Source: a virus. From it: a stretch of 35,062 nucleotides of DNA. The translations under genes and the position numbers were made by a program. This document shows positions 17,253 to 25,129 of this stretch, piece after piece (positions within the stretch are counted from its first letter, which is position 1; every line of letters begins with the position of its first letter). The stretch is taken from positions 1 through 35,062 of IMG/VR virus record IMGVR_UViG_3300030331_000519. One strand, written 5' to 3'. Below the pieces are notes generated by a model, which was not told where the DNA came from, made no database searches, and was given only the letters and a program-made list of their open reading frames with translations.

Positions 17253-17839
17253 ATTTTAAAAGGTATAAAATGATTTCCGTATAATCTATTTGGTACAGAT
17301 TTTATAGGAATTATATCAAATGCTATTGTAATACGTGGTCGTTTAGATTCTTTCCATACTGAACTACTGTGTTCATCACCATCACTTTTACCAATGACTA
17401 TCAATCCTTCCTTACTTACTACTTTGACGGTCTTTTCAATATTGGGTATCCTATATTCTGTAAAACTATTACCAACTTGTGCACAATAAAAACCATGCCA
17501 AACTTTATGTTCTGGTTGCCAGTGTGGGTGCCAATCTATTTTTTCACCCTTTCTAAATACGTTTAACCAACTTTTTATAACGTAAATCTTATCTTCTAAT
17601 AAAGGTGTGATATTTTTTACCAGCTCCGCGTACAGTCTATTTAAATCAGCACCAGGAAATGTAAGAAGATTATATTTGTGATTATGAGCTGCAGGCACAT
17701 TGCCATGCCATTTAGGATCAATTAAAGCAAAATTACTTATTAAAGTTTGCTCTATTTCTAAACAATGTTTTACTAATTCTTCGTTGTTTATAGAATTTGT
17801 TTGAAAGCCATACAAATAATTATCGCTATATGTAATCAT
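17249..17839 (-). CDS. 2OG-Fe(II) oxygenase-like protein 5 (196 aa)
   Basis: ATG at 17839 is chosen because it forms a TAATG overlap with the upstream stop; an in-frame TTG two codons earlier would also be possible. The core shows KIDWHPHWQPEH (His104-Pro-His106), WHGFYCAQ, EGLIVIGKSDGDEHSSS (His157) and RPRITIAFDIIPI with arginines at 167 and 169. KSWLNVFRKG before the HxH is typical of the group. It ends with an extra basic tail. Function beyond a probable oxygenase fold is unknown. Confidence 0.7.
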   Translation of the reverse strand: MITYSDNYLYGFQTNSINNEELVKHCLEIEQTLISNFALIDPKWHGNVPAAHNHKYNLLTFPGADLNRLYAELVKNITPLLEDKIYVIKSWLNVFRKGEKIDWHPHWQPEHKVWHGFYCAQVGNSFTEYRIPNIEKTVKVVSKEGLIVIGKSDGDEHSSSVWKESKRPRITIAFDIIPIKSVPNRLYGNHFIPFKI

Positions 17840-18474
17840 TAACAATAACTCTTTCTTTTAAACCATGCAGGCAAACCTGGATGTGGTCGTGTATCGTATA
17901 AATTATTCTCAGCACCCTCGGTGTCTTCACTGTTATAGTGTAGAAAAACTTGTGCACATTTTTCTCCAGTGAAAGGTTCTCTCCAATGTTCTAAATCCTC
18001 TCCTCTGTAAATCAACATATCACCTGGTTTTAAATTTATTTTAACTCCTTTTAAACCGTGTCTACCAGACGGCTCTAGATAAATAGGCCACGGGTCTCCA
18101 CCTAAATTTAATGTAGTGGATATCTCACAACTAAACCTATCTTTGTGTCTTTTTAAAATATCTCCTTTTTTATAAACCCTGACATAAGAATAATTTTCAA
18201 ACAGATTCATTCCTGTTTTCTTTTCCATAAGTGGGTGTAGTTTTAACAATAATGTTTCCATTGCTATGTCAGAATAATGAGCATAAGTGTTAGGAACTTG
18301 TTGAGTAGTTTTTTCCCAAACTCCAAAAGCTTCTTCGAATGGAGATATATACTTGTTTTTAAACATAGTGTCAGCCACATCTCTTTTTAATAATATATAA
18401 TTATAACAGAACTGAGCTAGCTCAGGACTAATAGCTTGTTTAATTACTTCGTATTTCTTTTTCTTAAAACTCAT
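17839..18474 (-). CDS. 2OG-Fe(II) oxygenase, prolyl-hydroxylase-like (211 aa)
   Basis: A canonical HxD enzyme: YVRVYKKGDILKRHKDR gives His110-Lys-Asp112, CEISTTLNLGGDPWPIYLEP the strands after it, and KPGDMLIYRGEDLEHWREPF the distal His163, followed by CAQVFLHYN. This form is frequent in cyanophages and pelagiphages. The expected reaction is 2OG- and O2-dependent hydroxylation of a protein or small-molecule substrate. Coupled by ATGA to gene 7 and by TAATG to gene 5. One of the safest enzyme calls of the cluster. Confidence 0.85.
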   Translation of the reverse strand: MSFKKKKYEVIKQAISPELAQFCYNYILLKRDVADTMFKNKYISPFEEAFGVWEKTTQQVPNTYAHYSDIAMETLLLKLHPLMEKKTGMNLFENYSYVRVYKKGDILKRHKDRFSCEISTTLNLGGDPWPIYLEPSGRHGLKGVKINLKPGDMLIYRGEDLEHWREPFTGEKCAQVFLHYNSEDTEGAENNLYDTRPHPGLPAWFKRKSYC

Positions 18475-19124
18475 ATTGTTGGTGCCGTTCCCTGTATTAA
18501 ATCTCTGTGTATTGCTTGAATATTAAAATGAATAAATCTAAAAGGTTCTTTACCTTTATCAACTGTAAAAGCATGTGGCAGATAGCTATTAAAAATCATC
18601 AAAGCACCTGGGTTACATTGATGAGAAACCTGTATGTTGGACGAGTTTATATCTTTATTTAATTTAACTGGTAGCTTTGCCATTGCAGCTGAAGGCCTTG
18701 GATCAAAGAAAACAGGTTGTGCAGTTGCAGCTGAAGATTTTAAAAAATAAAAACCTGATACATGACTATTAGGATGAACATGTGTATGTTGATGAGCTCC
18801 ACCATTTTTAGAAAATTCTTGTAACCAAAAGTCTGTTACTACCGGAACATAGTTTTCTATGTTGTATCCTTGACTATCTAAAAAATGCCAGCTTTTATCT
18901 ACAACGTAATCTAACAAAGTTTTAAAATTAGGATCTGATTGTAATTCATCAGAATGATGAATAAGTCCGAAGTCTTTTGTATTTTTAATCAAATCTTTAT
19001 TTTTTGCTCTTGCATTTTTAACATGGACATTGCCAGCTTTGTTTAAAGTGTCAACCCACTCAGGTCTATAATCTAGCCACACAGGTGATGCAAAATAACT
19101 TTCTACTCTCATATTGTCTTTCAT
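18471..19124 (-). CDS. PF13759-type 2OG-Fe(II) oxygenase (217 aa)
   Basis: NGGAHQHTHVHPNSHVSGFY is the textbook motif of this putative oxygenase family (His115-Val-His117 before SGFYFL), followed by VFFDPRPSA, NPGALMIFNSYLPHAFTV with His184, and EPFRFIHFNIQA with Arg196. Length is normal. Two ATGs are possible (19124 or 19112); neither has a good Shine-Dalgarno, and 12 nt separate it from gene 8. Acts in the cytoplasm; substrate unknown. Confidence 0.85.
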   Translation of the reverse strand: MKDNMRVESYFASPVWLDYRPEWVDTLNKAGNVHVKNARAKNKDLIKNTKDFGLIHHSDELQSDPNFKTLLDYVVDKSWHFLDSQGYNIENYVPVVTDFWLQEFSKNGGAHQHTHVHPNSHVSGFYFLKSSAATAQPVFFDPRPSAAMAKLPVKLNKDINSSNIQVSHQCNPGALMIFNSYLPHAFTVDKGKEPFRFIHFNIQAIHRDLIQGTAPTI

Positions 19125-19136
19125 AATGTATATATA

Positions 19137-19763
19137 TCAATAATATGGTTTTCCACAAGTCCAAATAACCAAACTATATCTAGTTCCTTTCGTAACTTTT
19201 TTTACTCTGTGCCAAACAAAAGATGGAAATACTACAATAGAACCTCTAGGCAATATTTCTGAACACGCGGTTGTTTCAATCTTTTTTCCTGGCTCATTAT
19301 TATTTTTAGCAAACTCTAGTTCTCCTCCTTCATAATCTTCTGGATGAGATAGACTACATGTAACAGATAGCTTTCTTATCTTTCCATGTGATGGATCATT
19401 TGGTCTATCGTAAGGGATATCCCATGAATCACAATGCCAACCATAATACTGATTTAATCTATATTTAGTAAATTGACAAGATTCAGATATGTCCCATTGA
19501 AAGTTCCAACCTGCATTTTCGTTAGCCGTTTTTACGTAAGGTAAAATTTCTTTATATATCCACTGATCATTTAACCATGCAACATTAGAGTCTCTTTTCT
19601 TTTTTAAATCTTTAAGATCCTCACCAACCAACTCTCCTTTGTCTTTAAACTTACCTGTAACAGCTGTCTGTTCTTTTTGCATATTGCCATATTCAATAAG
19701 TTCATCACAAAACTTAGGTGATAAAGCACTTTGAAAATACCAATACGTGTTTTTTAAATTCAT
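19137..19763 (-). CDS. 2OG-Fe(II) oxygenase, prolyl-4-hydroxylase/PKHD type (208 aa)
   Basis: All elements of a P4H-like dioxygenase are present: ALSPKFCDELIEYG at the start, TKYRLNQYYGWHCDSWD with His110-Cys-Asp112, RKLSVTCSLSHPEDYEGGEL as the central strands, RGSIVVFPSFVWHRVKKV with His185, and GTRYSLVIWTCG with Arg195. This class often hydroxylates prolyl, lysyl or asparaginyl side chains, or small molecules. It is the member with the clearest protein-hydroxylase ancestry, and lies about 1 kb downstream of the X-Pro-Gly-rich adhesin. Confidence 0.9.
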   Translation of the reverse strand: MNLKNTYWYFQSALSPKFCDELIEYGNMQKEQTAVTGKFKDKGELVGEDLKDLKKKRDSNVAWLNDQWIYKEILPYVKTANENAGWNFQWDISESCQFTKYRLNQYYGWHCDSWDIPYDRPNDPSHGKIRKLSVTCSLSHPEDYEGGELEFAKNNNEPGKKIETTACSEILPRGSIVVFPSFVWHRVKKVTKGTRYSLVIWTCGKPYY

Positions 19764-19766
19764 TAA

Positions 19767-20309
19767 TTAACAATGAGGTGTTATTTCTTCATACGTAACC
19801 CTTAAAACTATTCTTTGATCATCTAGTTTATTGGGTAAAAGATAATATTCTAGATTAGAATTAAAAATTACATACTTGTTACTTTCTATCGGCATGTTCC
19901 AATATACTCCTTTCTTACGGTTGTTATCATACTCTATTATCATGTCATTGTCATCACTATCTATAAAATAAAGCATAACAATATCCGGACTGTTTTTTAA
20001 ATCAGCATAATTTAAATGATGTCGTTTTGTAGTTCCTTCGTTTTTCCAATGAACCATAACATCATGAGTTTTTCTTCTTAACGTCTTGCCTGTTTTTAAT
20101 TGATATTTTGCTTCAGCGTAATCTAATATCCAAATAATATCCTGTGATAAAGGTACGTGAACGTCTTTAAATCTATTTAATTTTCGTTCATGTAAATCTT
20201 GAATGTTCCAACTTATAAAGTCATAAACGTTTTCAAAATTAACTTTAGATAATGATAAAGGTAGTTTTCCGTGTAAGATAAATTGTTTAGATAGCTCTAC
20301 TTCTTTCAT
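19767..20309 (-). CDS. Degenerate oxygenase-fold protein (180 aa)
   Basis: The layout resembles the neighbours: HDVMVHWKNEGTTKRHHLNY, a strand IVMLYFIDSDDNDMIIEYD, KYVIFNSNLEYYLLPN, and QRIVLRVTYEEI with Arg166 and Arg170. But there is no HxD or HxH at His97-His98, and the distal histidine is missing, with LEYYL in its place. I read it as a double-stranded beta-helix protein that has lost iron binding, perhaps a partner or regulator of the active enzymes. It is the first gene of the run, 13 nt after the 155-aa gene. An unrelated fold remains possible. Confidence 0.55.
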   Translation of the reverse strand: MKEVELSKQFILHGKLPLSLSKVNFENVYDFISWNIQDLHERKLNRFKDVHVPLSQDIIWILDYAEAKYQLKTGKTLRRKTHDVMVHWKNEGTTKRHHLNYADLKNSPDIVMLYFIDSDDNDMIIEYDNNRKKGVYWNMPIESNKYVIFNSNLEYYLLPNKLDDQRIVLRVTYEEITPHC

Positions 20310-20322
20310 AGGAATTTAAATA

Positions 20323-20790
20323 CTACATTCCTTCTCGCCAAATAACCTCTTTGTCCCACGATTGAGTTCCTTCATTCCAATGGTACAAATCATCTACACC
20401 ATTAGTTTGGGTTGAAGGTTCTGGAGTTGGTGCTTCCCAATCCATCGTAGTTTCGTTTATTGTCCAACTATTAAATACTACCCCGTCGTCATTTTCGGGT
20501 CTAGGTAATATAAATGCATCTCTTGTTGGATCATACGTAGCTCCAGGAGTTGCATAATTATATCTCAACATTTTACTTTGATTAGATGCAACTGATCCAT
20601 CGTTGTTTAAATATCTTCCTCTTCTTGTGTGGTATGAAGTTTGTTTCCAATGTTCCCAACCATGTACGTTTCTTAAAAAGTTAATACCAACTTCTTCGTT
20701 TTCTATTCCGTTTTTCATAAGGTGTTCATCACCTACTGAGTGAACAGAAAGTACAACGTTGTTTTCATCTAATTTTGCAAAGTGTGCCAT
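20323..20790 (-). CDS. Conserved tail-region phage protein (155 aa)
   Basis: MAHFAKLDENNVVLSVHSVG opens a well-known conserved phage protein type; WEHWKQTSYHTRRGRYL, YATPGATYDPTRDAFILPRP and NSWTINETTMDWEAP complete the pattern. Such proteins accompany tail-fibre genes in cyanophages and pelagiphages. The C-terminal third has Trp/Pro/Thr repeats (PTPEPSTQTNG). No enzyme motif is visible; a small tail-associated or fibre-assembly role is inferred from position. Confidence 0.75.
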   Translation of the reverse strand: MAHFAKLDENNVVLSVHSVGDEHLMKNGIENEEVGINFLRNVHGWEHWKQTSYHTRRGRYLNNDGSVASNQSKMLRYNYATPGATYDPTRDAFILPRPENDDGVVFNSWTINETTMDWEAPTPEPSTQTNGVDDLYHWNEGTQSWDKEVIWREGM

Positions 20791-20794
20791 AATA

Positions 20795-21700
20795 TTATTG
20801 GAACTTGTATCTAATCGCTACAAATCCTGATCCTCCTAATCCTGGTGAGCAACAACCTGCGCCAGTGTTTCCACCTCCGCCACCGCCTCCAGAATTAGCT
20901 GGAGAAGGACTGTTTGTTTGGCCTCCGCCTCCATATCCTCCTGATCCTGGTGAGCCTGGAGAATAAGTTCCTCCTGCGCCACCGCCAGAAAAATATCTGC
21001 TAGAACCTGATGGTCCCGGTGTTCCATAACTTGGTGCTGTTGGTCCAAAGAATGATGTTGAAATACCTGATCCGTTTCCACCACTTCCTGCTGGTGTAGT
21101 AAATCCAGGTGATCCGTTAGTTCCTGGGCTATTAGCTCCGCCTCCGCCACCTGCTCCTGGCGAACACCCACCCGTAGATGTTCCCCCTGGGTTTCCTTCT
21201 GGTGGAGAGAATCCACCTGCGTTTCCGGACCCTGATGTAGATGTTCCGTTATTTCCGCCACCCGATCCTCCAGGTTGGTTCTGTCCTCCACCTCTTGTAG
21301 AAGTGATTGTACTAAAAATTGAAGGTGTCGCTGCTGAATATCTAGGTGAAGGCGATGATCCACCCCCTGCACCAACTTGTACAGGATATGATTGAAATGC
21401 TATTGCAAGACCGCCTGTAGCTGGACTTGGATAATTTGTTCTCCAGCCTCCGCCACCTGCGCCTGCTCCACGGTATTTTCCACCACCTGGGCCTCCGCCT
21501 GCAACAACAAAATATTCTACTGAGTTTGATCCTGCAGGTGTTCCCTCATTAGCAACAGCTAAAGTACCGTCACCTGTGAAAACGTGAATTTTATAATTAC
21601 CGTCTGTGATTGTAGTATTACCGCCGGTTGCGTTAACGTATGGAGTTATGGTTCTTCCTCCGGCTCCGAAACCTAATACTCTATATCCAAAGTTTGACAC
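20795..21700 (-). CDS. Glycine-rich tail adhesin with X-Pro-Gly motifs (301 aa)
   Basis: Starts at GTG 21700 with AGGAGG upstream. The N-terminal 75 residues are a beta domain (TDGNYKIHVFTGDGTLAVA, EYFVVAGGG). The rest is extreme Gly/Ser/Pro-rich sequence ending GLGGSGFVAIRYKF, the common ending of phage glycine-rich domains. Such domains pack as polyglycine-II helices in T4-type gp38 adhesins and bind host receptors at the fibre tip. About ten X-Pro-Gly tripeptides (for example SPGSPGSGG, NPGG, GTPGP, CSPG) are present. Receptor unknown. Glycine-rich genes of this type evolve fast. Confidence 0.75.
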   Translation of the reverse strand: MSNFGYRVLGFGAGGRTITPYVNATGGNTTITDGNYKIHVFTGDGTLAVANEGTPAGSNSVEYFVVAGGGPGGGKYRGAGAGGGGWRTNYPSPATGGLAIAFQSYPVQVGAGGGSSPSPRYSAATPSIFSTITSTRGGGQNQPGGSGGGNNGTSTSGSGNAGGFSPPEGNPGGTSTGGCSPGAGGGGGANSPGTNGSPGFTTPAGSGGNGSGISTSFFGPTAPSYGTPGPSGSSRYFSGGGAGGTYSPGSPGSGGYGGGGQTNSPSPANSGGGGGGGNTGAGCCSPGLGGSGFVAIRYKFQ

Positions 21701-21712
21701 TACGTCCTCCTA

Positions 21713-22930
21713 TTATGCGTCGTTAGGCAGATTAGTAGCAAAGAATATTTTGATCCCTAGTAGTTTAGCGTCACCTGTAAACGTATCAGAACCGTTGTCT
21801 GCGTCTCTTGAAATGTTAAAAAACACATCTTCATCAGCTGCCGGTGATCCAGCTATAGTTACTGAACCACTTTGAGCAGTAACATTTAGGTCATTAGCTG
21901 TTCCGCTATGAGCATCAGTTATCGCTACCGCAGTTCCAAATGCTGTATCAATCGCATCATTATCTGCTATTCCTACGCCTTTTAAATTCCAAATACAGTC
22001 ACCTGTATTTGTTGAGTTAGCTGTCCAGAAAACTTGATACATTATAAGTTGTGATGGATCCCACGCTTTAGGGAATGCAATAGTAAATTGTGCATTCTCA
22101 TCAGAAGAAGGATCAAAATCTAATGTTTTAAGTTCTGGCTGACCAGCTGTTAATTCTGTTTGATCGATGTCCGCACATCCGTTTGTAGTCGTTGCATACA
22201 TCGCTGTAGCAGGAACCCAAATAGTTTGTTTACCTGTAACAGCTAGTGCTGATCCGTTTGATTGAACAACTCCAGTTCCTTTTGCAACTAAATTTAAATC
22301 TATGTTTGTGTCACCACCTGTTGCAGATATTGCAGGATCTCCTGAAGCTGCTGCATTTGTTACAGTAATTTCATTGATTGCTGAACCTGTAGCAGTAAAT
22401 TTGATAGACTCGTTTCCATTTGTATCAAATAAACCAGTATCTATTTTTGGTGATGATAAAGTTTTGTTTGTTAATGTTTCAGTTCCAGTGATTTGAGAAA
22501 AACCAACATCTACGATGTTAGGATTAGTTCCATCATCTGCTTTTGCATAAAGTAATTTTGTTCCTTTATCTGTAGCAGACCAAGTAACACTAGTACCTGA
22601 ACCACTTGTGTATTGAAATTCTACTGAGTAAGCTCCTGAAGTTGAGTTTTTAATAAGATATAATTGTTGTGCATCTAAAGGAATTGATACAGTAATATTT
22701 CCTGTAATAGTTCCAGTTAATTCAATGACTCTGTGAGCCATTGTTGCTCCAGTAGCTCCATCAGAAACAGCTAAAGCTGTATCTCCTGTTCCACTGACTG
22801 CTTGTGATGCGTATCCACCGGCAAGTTGCTCGATAATTTCTAAATTGGTATTTGTTTTTGTTCCCCATGTACCGGCATTTTCACCGGTTGCCATTTTCTC
22901 TATACCGAGAGGTGTATATGTTGATGCCAT
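21713..22930 (-). CDS. Tail fibre protein (405 aa)
   Basis: The N-terminus, GIEKMATGENAGTWGTKTN, then NLEIIEQLAGGY, is the standard start of a marine-phage tail fibre family that attaches to the tail. Middle repeats include VGFSQITGTETLTNKTLSSP and a 'VVQSNGSALAV' strand. The C-terminal domain KQTIWVPATAMYATTTNGC to the end is a conserved jelly-roll-like fibre domain also known from pelagiphages. The gene precedes the glycine-rich adhesin by 12 nt, suggesting fibre shaft and tip. Confidence 0.8.
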   Translation of the reverse strand: MASTYTPLGIEKMATGENAGTWGTKTNTNLEIIEQLAGGYASQAVSGTGDTALAVSDGATGATMAHRVIELTGTITGNITVSIPLDAQQLYLIKNSTSGAYSVEFQYTSGSGTSVTWSATDKGTKLLYAKADDGTNPNIVDVGFSQITGTETLTNKTLSSPKIDTGLFDTNGNESIKFTATGSAINEITVTNAAASGDPAISATGGDTNIDLNLVAKGTGVVQSNGSALAVTGKQTIWVPATAMYATTTNGCADIDQTELTAGQPELKTLDFDPSSDENAQFTIAFPKAWDPSQLIMYQVFWTANSTNTGDCIWNLKGVGIADNDAIDTAFGTAVAITDAHSGTANDLNVTAQSGSVTIAGSPAADEDVFFNISRDADNGSDTFTGDAKLLGIKIFFATNLPNDA

Positions 22931-22943
22931 AAAAAACTCCTAT

Positions 22944-24650
22944 TTACGCTGCATGCGTTATGTCTGTATACGATGTCGTAGCTGTTATGTCAATGTCTTT
23001 ATACGCCAACGCACCAAACCCTACAGTTCCTAAATTACTAGTTAAATCGATTCCTGTCAAGCCTACTGTAATATCATCAACAGTTGTTGATCCTACAGCA
23101 GAACCCGCTGTAACACCGGTTAATCCTACTCTCATTTGATCTACTGTTGTAGATCCAACCGCGGATCCTATAGTAACTCCACTAGGATTTACAATTAAAG
23201 TGTCATCAACTTGTGGACTGCCAAGGGCAGATCCCATTGAGTTTCCGTCAATTTCATAAGTTTGTTGATTGCCAAGAGAACCTACAGCCGATCCTATTGT
23301 TACACTACCTAAACCTTGTTGATGATCTGCACCATCATTTATACTTAAAGTCCCTAATGCAACTCCTGAAGAAACTCCAGTGACCCCAAAGACCATGTCA
23401 AATTCTTGTGTGGTGCTTCCTTGTGCCGACGTAATTGATTGACCAGAAACTCCAACAACACTTTCAGGTGATATAACTAATTCACCACCCCATTGATTAT
23501 CTCCCCATGCAGACTCGCCCCATCCTTCTGGACCTTGAGACATATTCATTTCAAGACCAGTTAATATTGCGCCAGATGAGTCAGTTCCCCATTGGTTAGA
23601 TCCCCAACTATCTCTTCCCCAACCGTTTTCAGATTGAGCATAAGGTAAAGTACCTAAGACAGCCGACATGTTTGTTAATGTTGGAAGAGTAACAATAGGG
23701 TCAAAACTATCTCCCCATGGTTCTTCACCCCAAGCATCTCTACCCCAACCATTTTCAGAAAAAGCCGAAAGATCTGATAAAGCTGAAGCAATAGTCAAGC
23801 TGCTTGGTAAAACATCTACATGGTTCTGAGATCCATATTGGTTCTCACCCCATGACAGTGCACCCCATGTATTTTGAGTAAGATCAATCGCTCCACCCAT
23901 TCCAATACCATGGAAATAACAATAAAAATGAAAATCTGTAGAAGATGCAGGTGTTATTTCTACGTATCTTTCTGTGGCTGCATTAAAAGTCGATGCATTG
24001 GTATAGCTAGATTGATCACTTATACCATCTAAATAATAATTAACTCCGTTTGTAATAGTATTACCACTAGGATCGCTGGTGCTGGTAGTAAATAATAAAG
24101 GGTGACCATCGTTTGATGCATCGCTTTGATTAAAACGAAGAGTTCCTTCTTCAACCCACTTAACATCCATGTTACGTGCGCCATCAAGGTAGTATACATT
24201 ACCAGTTCCTCCTGTAACATATAAAGTTCCAGATGCAACTGTCACCGTATATGTTCGGTCAGAATTTTTTAACATTCTTCCACCCATGCCGATTCCATGA
24301 ACCCAACATAGGTAGTAAAAATTAGATTGAGTGGATAAATCTATTTCGATGTATCTTTCTGAAGCGGCGTTAAATGTTGTTGTGTTGGTGTACGCAGCTT
24401 GATTGCTTGCGCCATCTAAATAATACGTAACACCCGATGAAATAATTCCACCCGTGCTTGTGCTCGTAGAAAAAATTAATGGGTGACCATCGTTTGTCGA
24501 GTCACTTTGATCAAACCTTAAAACAGTATCTGCATTCCAATTAAAAGTACCGGGACCAGAAGAATTTCTTACATCATCGATATAAAAAACATTTCCCGTT
24601 CCACCACCATAGAGACTGCCACTCGCAACCGTGATGTTGTAAGTTGCCAT
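22944..24650 (-). CDS. Tail protein with two cupredoxin-like domains and WG repeats (568 aa)
   Basis: Residues 1-128 and 134-256 are tandem copies of one domain. Each has NDGHPL (His56, His183) and a C-x-x-H-x-x-x-M loop: CWVHGIGMGG (Cys115, His118, Met122) and CYFHGIGMGG (Cys244, His247, Met251). These are the four ligands of a type-1 copper site in cupredoxins. Residues 262-388 carry four WGxxxWG-type repeats. Residues 449-541 hold repeats of about 21 residues around GSAVGS. I infer a repetitive fibre or surface protein. Copper binding is unproven; similar domains occur in other marine phages. Confidence 0.7.
   Translation of the reverse strand: MATYNITVASGSLYGGGTGNVFYIDDVRNSSGPGTFNWNADTVLRFDQSDSTNDGHPLIFSTSTSTGGIISSGVTYYLDGASNQAAYTNTTTFNAASERYIEIDLSTQSNFYYLCWVHGIGMGGRMLKNSDRTYTVTVASGTLYVTGGTGNVYYLDGARNMDVKWVEEGTLRFNQSDASNDGHPLLFTTSTSDPSGNTITNGVNYYLDGISDQSSYTNASTFNAATERYVEITPASSTDFHFYCYFHGIGMGGAIDLTQNTWGALSWGENQYGSQNHVDVLPSSLTIASALSDLSAFSENGWGRDAWGEEPWGDSFDPIVTLPTLTNMSAVLGTLPYAQSENGWGRDSWGSNQWGTDSSGAILTGLEMNMSQGPEGWGESAWGDNQWGGELVISPESVVGVSGQSITSAQGSTTQEFDMVFGVTGVSSGVALGTLSINDGADHQQGLGSVTIGSAVGSLGNQQTYEIDGNSMGSALGSPQVDDTLIVNPSGVTIGSAVGSTTVDQMRVGLTGVTAGSAVGSTTVDDITVGLTGIDLTSNLGTVGFGALAYKDIDITATTSYTDITHAA
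23031..23303 (-). repeat. GSAVGS protein repeats of about 21 residues
   Basis: Four units begin near residues 453, 473, 495 and 516 of the tail protein (GSAVGS, GSALGS, GSAVGS, GSAVGS). The last two are nearly identical (GSAVGSTTVDQMRVGLTGV and GSAVGSTTVDDITVGLTGI). Regular length suggests a beta-solenoid or repeated small sheet in a fibre. Confidence 0.7.
23487..23867 (-). repeat. Four Trp-Gly motif repeats
   Basis: Motifs lie at residues 262 (WGALSWGENQYG), 302 (WGRDAWGEEPWG), 344 (WGRDSWGSNQWG) and 377 (WGESAWGDNQWG). The two middle ones are separated by a 30-residue linker containing SAVLGTLP, which resembles the GSAVGS unit further on. The pattern is known from other marine-phage tail proteins. 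Confidence 0.8.
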
Positions 24651-24664
24651 AAGGATTTACCTCC

Positions 24665-25114
24665 TTACGTCAGTCTGATGATAGCTGAACTAGAATCGTT
24701 TGTTGGAAACTGAATTGTAAAAGTTCCTGAAGAAACTGTTTTGTCTCCTCCGAAAGCTATTACACACACCGCATTTGTAGTACCAGATCCTCCAGCTGTA
24801 GTCGTGTTGTAAATTAAACAACCGTTAGCTGTGAATGAAGCACTAGTAAAACTTATGTCAGAAAAATCTGTGAACGCAGTAGTAGAAGTTAAACCAACTC
24901 CTGTGTTAGTTAGAGTGGCTCCTCCCGCAGAATAACCAGATCCAGATATTTCGTTTCCTGTTGCGTAAGCAGTTGTAGTAGCGTCTAAAGATGCAGAGCT
25001 AGTATACATTGCAAGTTTAAATGTGTCCCCTCCGTTTCCAGAAGTATCTAAACTGTGCTTACCTTGTAAAAGCTCTTGTTTAAAGCTTGAACATATTGCT
25101 GATGATATCGCCAT
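24665..25114 (-). CDS. Small beta-rich virion protein (149 aa)
   Basis: AICSSFKQELLQGKHSLD, then GDTFKLAMYTSSASLDATT, GYSAGGATLTN and TFTIQFP at the end form a pattern I recognise in many uncultured marine phages near adaptor and fibre genes. It is rich in Ser/Thr and beta strands with no membrane span. It probably is a minor tail or connector component. A Shine-Dalgarno GGAG precedes the ATG at 25114. Confidence 0.7.
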   Translation of the reverse strand: MAISSAICSSFKQELLQGKHSLDTSGNGGDTFKLAMYTSSASLDATTTAYATGNEISGSGYSAGGATLTNTGVGLTSTTAFTDFSDISFTSASFTANGCLIYNTTTAGGSGTTNAVCVIAFGGDKTVSSGTFTIQFPTNDSSSAIIRLT

Positions 25115-25129
25115 AGTATTTTCTCCTTA

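Noticed and set aside
15150-17839. Cupin (non-oxygenase) interpretation of the HxH proteins
   Set aside because: The spacing, the distal His in an F/W-P-S...H context and the following R...N-F/D strand fit PF13759-type oxygenases better; not fully excluded.
17839-17845. TTG start for the 17249-17839 gene
   Set aside because: The ATG at 17839 gives a TAATG overlap like many neighbours.
20836-21375. 179-codon open frame in a second minus-strand frame inside the adhesin gene
   Set aside because: Glycine/serine/proline codons leave the other frames free of stops; the product is Gln/His/Glu-rich noise without any domain.
23487-23867. CRISPR-like spacing of repeats
   Set aside because: The repetition is in protein motifs (Trp-Gly), with irregular spacing and third-base differences, not identical DNA repeats.
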